Below are positions 52,060 to 63,612 of a DNA stretch of 64,000 nt, piece by piece. The notes beneath the pieces were generated by a model. That model ran no database searches. It was given only the letters and a program-made list of their open reading frames with translations, and was not told where the DNA came from. Location of the stretch: NCBI GenBank assembly GCA_036872755.1, contig JAVHNS010000007.1, forward strand, positions 2,356,001 to 2,420,000, read 5' to 3'. Position 1 is the first letter of the stretch; the number at the start of each line of letters is the position of its first letter. Both the position numbers and the translations under genes were made by a program. This DNA comes from Orbilia blumenaviensis (lineage: Eukaryota; Ascomycota; Orbiliomycetes; Orbiliales; Orbiliaceae).

Positions 52060-52556
52060 ATTTAAAAAAATTATAGGTTCATTAATTTAATTATAATATT
52101 TAATTATTTTAATGACTTTAATTATAATATAATTATCTTTATCTAAAAATTCCATTTTAAATTTCAGTTTATTTAAATTTCAATTTAATTATTATAGAAT
52201 TATAAAATAAAAATAATATAATAATTATAATTATAATAATAACAATAATCATTATAATAATAATAGATTCATTTATTATTATAATTAATTTAAAATAAAA
52301 TAATAATTATTAATAAAATCCTTAAATAATAATTATTAATATTAAAAATGCGAGTCTATTAAATAAAACAAAATTTATTCACTTATTATTTTTTAATTAT
52401 TTTTATTATAAATTAATATCATTTTATAATAATAACATTAATTAATCTAATACAAATTAATTTTTATTTTATCATAAAAATATATTATAAAAAGTATTAT
52501 CTAGATATGATTAAGATGTGGCAGTCGGGTTTGAGTGCTGCGCAGCAGCCTCCTAG
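52060..52556 (+). mobile_element. Helitron-like element H10, 5' truncated
   Basis: The 3' end is intact (GATGTGGCAGTCGGGTTTGAG then TGCTGCGCAGCAGCCTCCTAG). The preceding ~450 bp align with the 3' half of H5. No TGCCCGACTGC start exists upstream; the sequence passes directly into gypsy DNA near 52060, so the break point is approximate. Confidence 0.75.
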
Positions 52557-52954
52557 TTTTTAATTTTTACTTTTTTTAAAAAAGTATATATTAAAAGGTT
52601 ATTACAAAAAAATATTTAAAAAATTTAAAAATCTAATTTTATATTTTATGTATTATGTAATTTATATTAAATACTTAAAATCTAAAATATAAATATCAAT
52701 ACTTTTTTTAAAAAACTTAGTTTTATATTATACAAAAATAATAAAAGTTTATATATTAGTTACAATAATAATATTATAATTTTTCTTTATATAAATAACT
52801 TATTTATAATAATTATTATATTAATTTTAATAATTAAAATTAAAAAAACATTTAAAATTAAATATAAAATAATTTATATCAAAAAAACTAAAATTTTCTC
52901 AAAAATCTTTATTAAAAAAAATAAAATAAAACAATTAATTAAATATAACTTAAA

Positions 52955-53190
52955 ATCAATAATAGTATATATTAAAGTAATATACAAAATATTAAAATAT
53001 TTTAATAATATAAAAATTTTAGAATTTATATTAATATAAAAAACAAATAATAAAAATTACTAAAAAATTATTCAAACTCTAATTTAATTAATAATATAAA
53101 TAATAAAAAATTAAATAAATATTATTTATAATTTTATAATTAAAACTTAATAATTTAAAATTTTAAAAAATAAATTATAATAATTAATAA
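52955..53190 (+). pseudogene. Copia K RNase H, copy 3
   Basis: The frame reads VKVIYKILKYFNNIKILEFI, matching the HW.aVkRILRYLk.T.. block. More bleached than copy 1, with stops throughout. Confidence 0.6.
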
Positions 53191-53893
53191 TATATAATAT
53201 ATTGAATATATAACTATAATAAAAATAATTAAAAATATAATTTAATTAAAATATTTAATAAAAATTATAAGAATCAAACTATTTACATAATTATTATTTT
53301 ATTTTAATTATATAATTATTTAATAATTTATAACTAATTTTAAACAATATAATTAAATAAAATATATAAATATTAAATATTATATAATCAAAAATTTTTA
53401 TATAAAAAAATTTTAAATATTAAAAAAATTATACTTATTAATAATTTAATTAATTTCTTAATTAAATTTTTAATAAAAATTAAATATTAAAATTATTTAA
53501 TTATAATAAATTTACACCTATTATAGTTTATATACTTTTTTTTTAAATTAAATAGTTTTTATTCATAAAAAAATTTTTATAATTCAATTAAAATTTTTAA
53601 TAAAATATAATATTCTCTTTTAACAATATAATTATTTATAATAATTTAATTATATTATATATATAAATAATTTTATTATTTTATACTAGTATATTCAATT
53701 TTTTTTTATTTATATTTTAATTTTAATTTATATATTTAAATTAATTTAATATAAATTTTAATTGTTTATAATTATTATATATCAAATTATATATTTTTAT
53801 ATATTTTTCTTATATATTCTATAATTTAAAATATTATTTAAAATATAAAACACAACACACTTACTAAATTTATTATTTATATTATATTAATTT

Positions 53894-54228
53894 TATCAAC
53901 ATAATAAATAAATATAATTACAATCATATAAATAAATAAAAAATTTACAAAAAAAATTACAATAATTATTATAAAATTTAATAAAAATATCAAAATATTA
54001 TATTTAAAATAATTAAATAAATTATTTTATATATAACTTTTTGAACCCTTTACATAAATTTCTAATTAAAATAATTTTAATTTTTTATATATTTATTATT
54101 TTTCATATAATTAGTTTATAGATTATTTTATATATAACCTACTTATGTATATAAATTTTGATTAAGGATACTACTGAACTCAGCAGACTTTATCTAATAC
54201 ACTTCATTTGACCCCATCAATTCTGACA
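53894..54228 (+). repeat. Copia K LTR, copy 3
   Basis: 335 bp, plus orientation, ending GACCCCATCAATTCTGACA. The last 110 bases are well kept (CTGAACTCAGCAGACTTTAT). Confidence 0.8.
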
Positions 54229-54832
54229 AAAAATAATTTAGTTTTTTTATTTTAAAATTATAAAACAAATTTATATTATAAAATATAGGATTAAAATACT
54301 TATTAAAAAAAAAAAAAATCTATTAAAAAAAATACTTCTTAAAAAAATAAAAACTAAATTAATATTTAATATTAAAAAAATTAAAAAATTTAAATTAAAT
54401 AATAAATAATCTTTTTATATTTTTTATTTAAAAAAAATTTTTTTTTTTTATTAATTTATTATATAATTGTTATATTTTGTAAAATAAAATAATAATAAAA
54501 AAATATTAGTTTTTTAATTTTTTAGTTTTTGTTTTTTTTTGTTTTATTTTTAATATTATTATAAATATAATATTTAATAATTACTAAAATAATGATAAAG
54601 ATGTAAGATAATTAAAAAAAAATTATATTAATTATTTAAAAAATAATAAAAACTTAAATAACAAATATATATATATTTATTAATCTATTTATATATTATA
54701 GTTAAATTATTATAAATTTGAAAAATATAATAATTTATATTAAAATTGCTTTAAATTTTATAAAAGAAATTTTATAATTTAATTATATTTATATTAGTAT
54801 TAAAAAGTTTAATTATAATAATTAAGTTGTTA

Positions 54833-54874
<42 letters not shown>

Positions 54875-55011
54875 AATAAAATATTTTTTATTTTAATTTT
54901 AAATTATATTTTAAAACATTATAAAATGTTTATTTAATATATTTTATAATACTTTCAATATAAAATAAATTAATATATTAATTTATTAATTTTTATACAA
55001 TAATAAATAAA
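54229..55011. other. Spacer between two facing K elements
   Basis: No gene. Holds a (TA)n run at 54839-54869. It lies between the outer LTR ends of copies 3 and 4, which face each other. Confidence 0.5.
54839..54869. repeat. (TA)n microsatellite
   Basis: About 15 uninterrupted TA units. Confidence 0.95.
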
Positions 55012-56540
55012 TGTCAGAATTGATAGGGTCAAATAAAGTGTATTAAACAAAATCTACTAAATTCAGTAGTATTTTCAATCAAAGTTTATATAAACCACAT
55101 ATAAAATAGTCTATAAATTAATTACATAAAAAATAATTTAAATATATAAGAAATTAAAATTATTTTAATTAGTAAATTATATAAAAAATTAGAAATATTA
55201 TATATAGAATAATTTATTTAATTATTTTGAATATAGTATTTTAATATTTTTATTAAATTTTATAATTGTTGTTATAATTTTCTTTTGAAAATCTTTTTTA
55301 TTTATATAATTGTGGTTATATTTATTTATTATATTAATAAAATTAGTATAATATAAATAATAAATTTAATAAATATATTATATTTTAAATTTTAAATAAT
55401 ATTTTAAATTATAAAACATATAAACAAAATATATAAAAATATATAATTTAATATAAGATAATTATAAATAATTAAAATTTATATTAGATTATTTTATATA
55501 TATAAGTTAAAGTTAAAATATAAATAAAAAAAAAATTAAATATATAAAATAATAAAATTATTTATATAGTATAATTAAATTATTATAAATAGTTATATTA
55601 TTGAATAAAAATATTATACCTCATTAAAAGTTTATAAAACTATTTTTATAAATAAAAATTATTTAATCTAAAAAAAAGAATATATAAATTATAATAAATA
55701 TAAATTTATTGTAATTAAATATTTCTAATATTTAATTTTTATCAAAAATGTAATGAAAAAGTTAATTAAATTATTAATAAATATAATTTTTTTAATATTT
55801 AGAACCTTTTTTATATAAAAATTTTTAATCATATAATATTTAATATTTATATACTTTATTTAATTATACTATTTAAAATTAATTATAAATTATTAAATAA
55901 TTATGTAATTAAAATAAAGTAATAATAATATAAATAATTTAATATTTATAATTTTTATTAAATAAATTATATTTTTAATTGTTTTTATTATAATTATATA
56001 TTTAATATATTATATATCATTAATTATTATAATTTATTTTTAAAATTTTTAAATTATTAAATTTTAATTATAAAATTATAGATAACTTTTAATTAATTTT
56101 TATTATTTATATTATTAATTAAATTAGAATTTAAGTATTTTTTTAATAATTTTTATTACTTATTTTTTATATTTTTTAATATAAATTCTAAGATTTTTAT
56201 ATTATTAAAATATTTAAGTATTTTATATATTGCTTTGGTATATATTATTATTAATTTTAAATTATATTTAGTTAATTATTTTATTATATAAATTAAGTTT
56301 GATTTTATATAAATTATTAAATATATAAATTATTTATTTAATTATTAATATTAATAAATTTTATTATTTGTTAATAATATATTATTTTTAGTAATAAAGT
56401 TTTGTTTTATTAGAATCTTTATAATAATACATTAATTTATATTATAATAAATAAAAATAAATTTAATAAATATTTATTAAAAAATAATAATTATTTTTTT
56501 TTTTTATTTTTTGTAATAAAAAATTTTAAAAAAATTTTGA
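55012..56540 (-). mobile_element. Copia family K, copy 4
   Basis: LTR at 55012-55339 (starts TGTCAGAATTGATAGGGTCA on the plus strand), untranslated DNA, then RNase H and end of RT on the minus strand (56050-56420). Collinear with copy 1 to about 56540, then lost. The LTR is bleached mainly G-to-A. Confidence 0.75.
56050..56420 (-). pseudogene. Copia K RNase H and RT end, copy 4
   Basis: Nucleotide-level match to 16900-17290, where the motifs are readable. Codons for Trp and Gln are converted to stops. Confidence 0.6.
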
Positions 56541-56739
56541 TTTTTTTAATATTAATTATTTTATATTATTAAGTATTTTTTAATTTTAATTCTTACAATT
56601 AATATAATAATTACTATAAATTATTTATATATAAAAAATTATAATATTATTATTTTAATTAATATATAAATCTTTGTTATTTTTATATAACATAAAATTA
56701 AATTTTTTCAAAAAATATTAATATTTATATTTTAAATTT
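56541..56739. other. Short unassigned junction
   Basis: AT-rich DNA between copia K copy 4 and repeat F copy 2. No feature seen. Confidence 0.4.
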
Positions 56740-57702
56740 TAAATACTTAATATAAATTATATATTTAAAATATAAAATTAAAATTTTAAACTTTTTAAAT
56801 ATTTTTTTATAATAGTTTTTTAATAATATTAAATATATTTTTTTCTAAAAAAATAAAAAATAAAAATATAATTTTAATATCTAACTAATATAACTCCTAA
56901 TTTTTAAAAATAATTAATATTAAGAATAATTTAAAAATTATTAATTTAATTACAAAAGCATATATATTTAAATCAATATTAAATTAAAGATTTTTATAAA
57001 TTATTAATTTAATTTTATATTAAATTAAATTATTTTAAATTTTTATTTTAAATATTTATTTTAATATAAAAATTTTATATTTAAATAATACTTAACTTTA
57101 CTAATTCAAAAAAATTATTAATTTTATATAAGTTTAATTTTTTTTAAATAATTTTATGTTAATAATTTTTTTTAATATAATTTATAATTTTTTTATAATT
57201 TTACAACTTTCAATCAAAAACAATTTTATTTTAAAATATAATAAATATTTATATTTTTATAATATTAATAATTTAACTATTTTAAATTATTTTAAGAACT
57301 AAATTTTTTTTAAATTATTTATAAATAGTTTTACATCTTTTAATATATTTAATAATAACTAAAATATAATCACTATCTAATTTTTCTTTAAAAAAAAAAA
57401 GACTTTAATCTAAATTAATAAATTTAATAATATATTTTTATTTATACAATTTAAAATTTATTTAAATATTTTTATTAATATTTTTTTTATTACATTATTA
57501 ATTATTTTTATTAATAATAATTAATTTTAAATCTTTTTATCTATTTTAATTATTATTTTAATAACTAAATAATCAATTATTATGAAATTTTTAATTAAAT
57601 TACTTGGTTTAATAATTTTATTTTTTTTATTTTTTTTATTGATTAATTGAATTTTTAATTTAATTAATTTAATATTGTTGTTAAATAGTATAAAAAAAAA
57701 TA
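56740..57702. repeat. Repeat F, copy 2
   Basis: Aligns with 37120-38110. Cut at 57702 by a gypsy LTR; copy 1 continues past the same point with TAAATAATAT. It has a single 27-bp unit where copy 1 has three. Confidence 0.65.
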
Positions 57703-58260
57703 TGTTACACCTGTCCTGGGTATTTCCTAAACAGGAAATTCCTAAAATAGTCTAGTGTTTTTTAATTAATTGTATTTTTAATTTAAAGTATTTAAATTAT
57801 TTTTTTAAAGTAAATTAAATTAAATATAAAAATATTAAATAGTGTAATTTTTAATATGAGATATTAGATTTAATAAATAGAGGTAGTAAATAAAATATAT
57901 TAAATATTAATAAATTAATTAATAAAATTTAAAAAAAAATTTTAAAATTATTATTATTTAAAAATTTTTATATATATAAATATTTTTTATATAAAAGTAA
58001 ATTATTTATAAATTTAAATATTATATATTTAAGAAAATATTATATATATATAATATATATTAAACTATATATAATATTTTGTATATAATTTATTTTAAAA
58101 ATTATATTATTAATATAATATAATTTAATTTATTTTTTTTTAGTATAATTTTTTTTTATTGGATATTTATAATAAAAATCATTTTAATAAAAAAAATAGT
58201 TTATAAAAACAAATTTATATTTAATATATTAAAACATATTTAATATAACTAACTATAATA
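57703..58260 (-). repeat. Ty3/gypsy LTR, copy B
   Basis: 558 bp. On the plus strand starts TGTTACACCTGTCCTGGGTA, with the near-palindrome GGTATTTCCTAAACAGGAAATTCC region beginning there. The outer 200 bases are GC-retaining, the inner part bleached. Aligned with the other three LTRs. Confidence 0.85.
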
Positions 58261-59679
58261 TTATTTCTTTTTTTAAAAAAAACTTCCAAAAAGGAAATTC
58301 TTATATAAAATCTTCTTACATATAAAAAATATAATAAAACTAAATAAAAAACTTTTATATAAAATTTATTTATAAAATTTTATTATATAAAAAAACTATT
58401 TAAAAAAATTTTATATATTAAAAATTATATATTTAAAAATATAATTTTTTATAATTATATTACATACTTATATAAATAAAATTAAATATAAATAATTATA
58501 ATTTATATTATAATTAAATTTTAAAATTTAAATTATAAAATATTCTTTCATATATATAAACAAATATTAAATTTTTTATTTTAATTATATAATAAAATAT
58601 AATTTAAAAATTTAAAAAAAAATTAAAAAATTATATTTAAATAAAATAAAAAAAAATTATCTTTTTTAAATAATTTAAATTAAAAAATTTAAAAATTATA
58701 ATTTTATATTTATATTATATTACAAATAATTATATTTATATTATATTAAAAAAAAACATTAAATAGGAAATCTATTATAAACAAAACAAAATAAAAAAAT
58801 ATAATATAATTTTTTATAAATAATTTTGTTTTTTTTTATTTTATAAAATATTTTTAATTTAAAATTTTTAATAAATTATATTATAAAAATTTAAAATAAA
58901 AAATTTAAAAAATTAAAAAAAATTTTATTTAATATAAAATAACATATTAAAAAGTTATTAAAAATTAAATAAAGTTTATAAAGTTTTTAACTAAATTTAA
59001 TATTATTATAACTAAATTAAAATATTAATTTATTAAAATTTTAATAATTATATAAAAATATTAAAAATCTTTTTTTCATAAAAAATAAAAAATTATAAAA
59101 AATAATATAATATTTAAAAATGATTTAATTATTAAAAAAAAAATTAATAAAAATTTATTAATATTTGATAAAATACTTAAGTTTTTTTATAATATTTTAA
59201 TAAATATAATAAATTTTTTTATTGGGTAAAATAAAAATTATTTTATATTTTTTATAAAAAATCTTTTTTAAAATATTATTTAAAACTTAATTAATTTTTT
59301 ATTATATATTTATAATTTTTTATTTTTAAATTAAATTATATTTTATTATTTTATTATAATTTATACTAAATTATTAATTTTAATAATTTATAATATTATT
59401 TTATTAATATAATTTTTATATAATTATTTATTAATATTATTAAAATATAAAATTTTATTAATTAAAAAAATAAAATATTTAGAAAAAATTGAAAAATAAG
59501 TAAATAAATAACACTATAAATATTTATTCAAATCATATATTTATAAAAATAAATATTTATAGAAAAATTTATAAATATAAAAATTAATTAAATAAAAAAA
59601 TTATATTTTTATAAATCAAAAATTTACAAAATATATTAATTTTTATTTTTTTTAAATTTTTTTTATTTTTGTTTAAATA

Positions 59680-60164
59680 TAAAAATATTAAATTAATAAA
59701 ATAAATTTTTATTTTTAAAATAATTTTATATAATTTATAATAAAATATTTTTTTTTAATTATTAAAAATTATTTTTTAAACTATAAAAAATAATTTAATA
59801 AATAAAATATTTATTATTATTATTAAATTTATTAAAAATTTTTTTAATTTTATATTTTATATAATTATTATATTTAATTTTAATTTTATTTAAATTTTTT
59901 TTAAATTTTAAAATTTTTTTTTTTAAAATTAAAATATAAAATATTTTATATATTTATATTAATTTAAATATATTAAATTTAAAATAATATTTTTTAAATT
60001 TTTTTTTAATTATATATAAATTAAATTTTTAAAAATTAAATTTTTTATTAAAATATTTAATTTTTAAATTTTATATAAATAAATATATTTTATTTTTTTT
60101 TTTAAAATTTAAAGTTTTTTTTTATTATTTATCATAATAATAATTTATTTTTTTTTATAAAAAT
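59680..60164 (-). pseudogene. Integrase C-terminus and chromodomain region, copy B
   Basis: Collinear with 48500-48991; near 60085-60065 the minus strand reads KIYLFI-stop-NLK. More decayed than copy A. The H9 site is empty here (60163/60164). Confidence 0.6.
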
Positions 60165-61849
60165 TAAAAATTTTTTATAAAAATATTATAAGTATTTTTT
60201 ATTAATTTTATATATTTTTTAATTTTAAAAATAATTTTTTTTAATATAAAAAAAAAAAGAATAATTTTAAACATTTATTTTTTTAATATTTTATATAAAA
60301 TATATTTAATAATTAAATATTAAAAAATATTATAAATAAATTTTATTATAAATAAAAAAAATATTTAATTATTTTAAATATAATTAAAAAAATTTTAAAA
60401 ATTTAAATAAATTTTTTAAAAATTTTATTTATTTAAATATAATCTTTAATTATAATATTTAATTTAATACCAATTTAATTTATAATTAATTATTAATATT
60501 TATTTATAAAAAAAAAATTATAGTTAAAAATATGTTTTTGTTAAATTTTATATTTAAAAAAAATATAATTATAATAAATTTATTATAATTTTTTAATTTT
60601 TTATTAACTATTTTATAAAATAAAAATAATAATTTTTATTAATTTGTTTATAATAATTAATATTTTATTATATAATTTATTAATAAAAAAATTTTATATT
60701 AAAAATATTTCTTATATAAAATTATAAATAATAATTTTAAAAAATATATTTAATATATTACTTATATAATTAAAAAATTTTATAAAATTTATATTAATTA
60801 AATTTATTTTTATAATAAAAATTATAAATTTTAATATATTTTTTAATTTATTTTTTTATTTAAAATTAAAAATAAATTTTTATAATAAATTTCTAAATAT
60901 AATTAATTTTTAAATAACCATAAACTAAATAATTATAATATAAAAAAATAAATTTTTTTTAAAATTTTTTAATTAAAATATAAAATAAATTTTAAAATAT
61001 AATAATTTTGTTAATTAATTTAAAATAAAATAATATATCTTTTTTTTTTAAAATTTATTATATAATAAAATTTTATTTATAAATTTTAAAAATTTTTTAT
61101 TAAAAATTATTTTTAATATTATATTTTATTAAATTTAAAAATTTATTAATAAAAATTTAATTTTTAATATTATTATATTTAAAAATTATTTTTTTATTAA
61201 ATTTAATATTTTTAATAAAATTTAATTTTTTATTTATTATATTTATAAAAATATTTTTTTTTTTTAAAAAATATATTATTTTTATATTATACTTATTAAA
61301 AAATTTTTATTATTAAATTTATTATTTATTAAATTCTTTTATCATTAAAAAATAAATAAAATTCTTATAATTAAATAAAATTATAAAAAATCTTTTATTT
61401 TAAAAATAAATATATTATTTTTAATATATTTTTATAATAATTATTAATTTTTTATTATGGATAGTATATTATAATTACATTATATTAAATTTATAAAAAA
61501 TATAAATAATAAAATATTATTATTTATTTTTATAAAATTAAAATAAGTAAATTTTTAATATTTTTATAAAAACATTAATTTTAATTTTAATAAATAATTT
61601 TAAATTATAAAATTTAAAAATAAAAATAAAAATAAAAAATTTTTTAAAAATTTTAAAAATTTAAATTTTTTTAAATATTATTTTAAATTTTAATTGTTTT
61701 TTAATAAGTTTAAAAAATATTATTAATATAAAACTATATTTCTAAATAAATCATTAATAATAATTATAAAATTTAAAAAATAATTATATTTTTTTAATAT
61801 TTTTAAAAAAAAATTAATTTTAAATAATTTAAATTTTTTTAAGATTTAT

Positions 61850-62230
61850 TTTAATTTTATTTAAAATAGTTATAATTTTTAAAAATTTGTATTTAATAAT
61901 AATAAATTCTGATTTATTTAATATTATATATAAATTATAATTTTAAAAAAATTTTAATATTATATTAATATTTTTCTTATATTTTTCTAACATTTTATTA
62001 AAAATCAGAATATCATCTAAATAAACAACACAAATAATATTTATATATTTTTAAAATATATAATTTATAAAAATTTAAAAAAAAATTAATATATTCATTA
62101 ATTTAAATAATATAATTAAATATTTAAATAAATTATAATAGTATCAAAAAATTATTTTTTATTTTTTTTTTAAATTTATTTTAATATTATAATAAATATT
62201 AATAATATTTAATAAAATAAAATAATTTAT
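61850..62230 (-). pseudogene. Ty3/gypsy reverse transcriptase, copy B (YLDD kept)
   Basis: The minus strand reads VVYLDDILIFNK with the catalytic YLDD at 62012-62023 unmutated, followed by EKYKKNINIILKF and NLLLLNTNF (family: eEH..Hv..VL..L and kCeF). It is the best-kept RT active site in the window, though stops occur downstream (where the KPEK segment should be). Confidence 0.85.
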
Positions 62231-63145
62231 ATTTATTAAATAATTAAAAAATTTATTTATTAATAATAAAAATTTAATATTTTTAATTATAATATTATTT
62301 AAGTTTTTATAATTAGTATATGTTTATAATTCTTTATTAAATGTTAATATAAATAATATAAAATATTTTATAAATAAATTAAAAAATTAAATAAATTTAT
62401 TATAAAAATTTTTATTAATATATTTTTATAAAATTATAATTTTTTTTTCTATATATATATATATAAATAAAAATTTTAATTAAATTTTTTTTTTAAAAAA
62501 AATATAATATATAAATTAATTAATTTTTAATAAAAAATTTTATTTATTTAAAAATTAAAAAATTAATTTATTATTTTTAAAAATTTAATTTAAAATTTTT
62601 TTTTTTTTTTTATTAATTTTTTATATTTTAAAAAAAATATATTTTATTAAATAAAATTTATTTTAAAAATAATTATTAATTTTTTTTTATAATATATATT
62701 AAATAAATTAATAATAAATTTTTTTTAAAAATCATTTATTTAATTAAATTTTAAAATAAATTTTTTTATAATGCCCGACTGCTTTGCAGGAGGGTTAAAG
62801 TTGAACCAGCGCAAGACGCGATCCTACCCAAACCTACTAAAAAATGTGTTGTTTTTGGCGAACTTAAAGATTTTTTTTTTTGATTTTTTACTATATAAAT
62901 TTATATAAGATTTTTTAAGTCTTGGTATTATTTTTAAGTTTTGGTAAAAAATTGCTAAGAAATTTTAAAAATTGATTTTGACAAAAGTTTTTACTGTTTT
63001 TGTATTTTTGATTTTATGATTTTAGAACTTTAATATATTTTTTTTTAATTATTTATTTAATTTTGATTAAGTGAACAGGTTTTTAACTACTATTTTTATA
63101 TTTTTGTTATTTTTTTTAATTAAGTCACTTTTAGCGAAAATGTAA

Positions 63146-63352
63146 TCACGTGACAATTTTCGATGTCAAAACTATTTTTTATCTAATTTTTATTTCATTT
63201 AATGTTAATTTAATTTAGTTTTTGCATACAAAATAGTCACGTGACACGTTAAATGACGTCACAATTTTTTAAAATTAAATTAAATTAAAATTAAAATAAA
63301 ATGAAATAAAAATTAAATAAAAATAGTTTTGACGTCGAAAATGGTCACGTGA
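63146..63352. repeat. Fold-back module of the Helitron family
   Basis: TCACGTGACAATTTTCGA near 63146 is the inverse of TCGAAAATGGTCACGTGA ending at 63352, and pairing continues through GTCAAAACTATTTTT and the AT-rich arms for about 85 bp. The centre holds a further CACGTG and a TGACGTCA (63240-63265). All long copies have it in bleached form (H1, H2, H4, H6, H8). CACGTG and TGACGTCA are typical bHLH and bZIP sites, so a promoter role is possible but unproven. Confidence 0.8.
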
Positions 63353-63374
63353 TCACATACAAAAGTCACATCAA

Positions 63375-63612
63375 AATTATATTAATTATTATATTAGTTA
63401 TTATATTAAATATTATATTAATTATTATATTAAATATTATATTAATTATTATATTAGTTATTATATTAAATATTATATTAATTATTATATTAAATATTAT
63501 ATTAATTATTATATTAGTGATTATATTAAATATTATATTAATTATTATATTAGTTATTATATTAGTGATTATATTAAATATTATATTAATTAGTATATTA
63601 GTTATTATTGAT
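63375..63612. repeat. 12-bp-type tandem repeats before H11 3' end
   Basis: About 20 copies of ATTATATTAATT and variants (ATTATATTAGTT, ATTATATTAAAT) in a patterned order. Its period is a multiple of 3, which explains the I/L/V-only ORF 63349-63618. H4, H6 and H8 have shorter arrays at the same place. Confidence 0.9.

Larger units (their letters stand above)
46527..52060 (-). mobile_element. Ty3/gypsy element, minus-strand copy A, 5' part missing
   Basis: 3' LTR at 46527-47081, then internal DNA collinear with the 57.7 kb copy and inversely with the 0.5-9.7 kb copy. The integrase C-terminus is near 48.9 kb and RT near 51.0-51.39 kb. H9 is inserted at 48992-49337. The right limit, about 52060, is where the truncated Helitron H10 takes over, so the 5' half (gag, 5' LTR) is gone. 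Confidence 0.8.
52557..54228 (+). mobile_element. Copia family K, copy 3 (plus strand)
   Basis: Coding plus strand: RNase H block near 52960-53180, untranslated region, then 3' LTR at 53894-54228. The inverse of copies 1 and 4. The left end is cut where H10 ends. The plus strand is C-containing and G-poor until the LTR. Confidence 0.72.

Noticed and set aside
57703..58260. First reading of this LTR as the 5' LTR of a plus-strand element
   Set aside because: RT YLDD and integrase tail in the adjacent DNA read on the minus strand, so it is the 3' LTR of a minus-strand element. The copia K LTRs were re-oriented for the same reason.
63375..63612. CRISPR-like array
   Set aside because: Contiguous tandem units without unique spacers.
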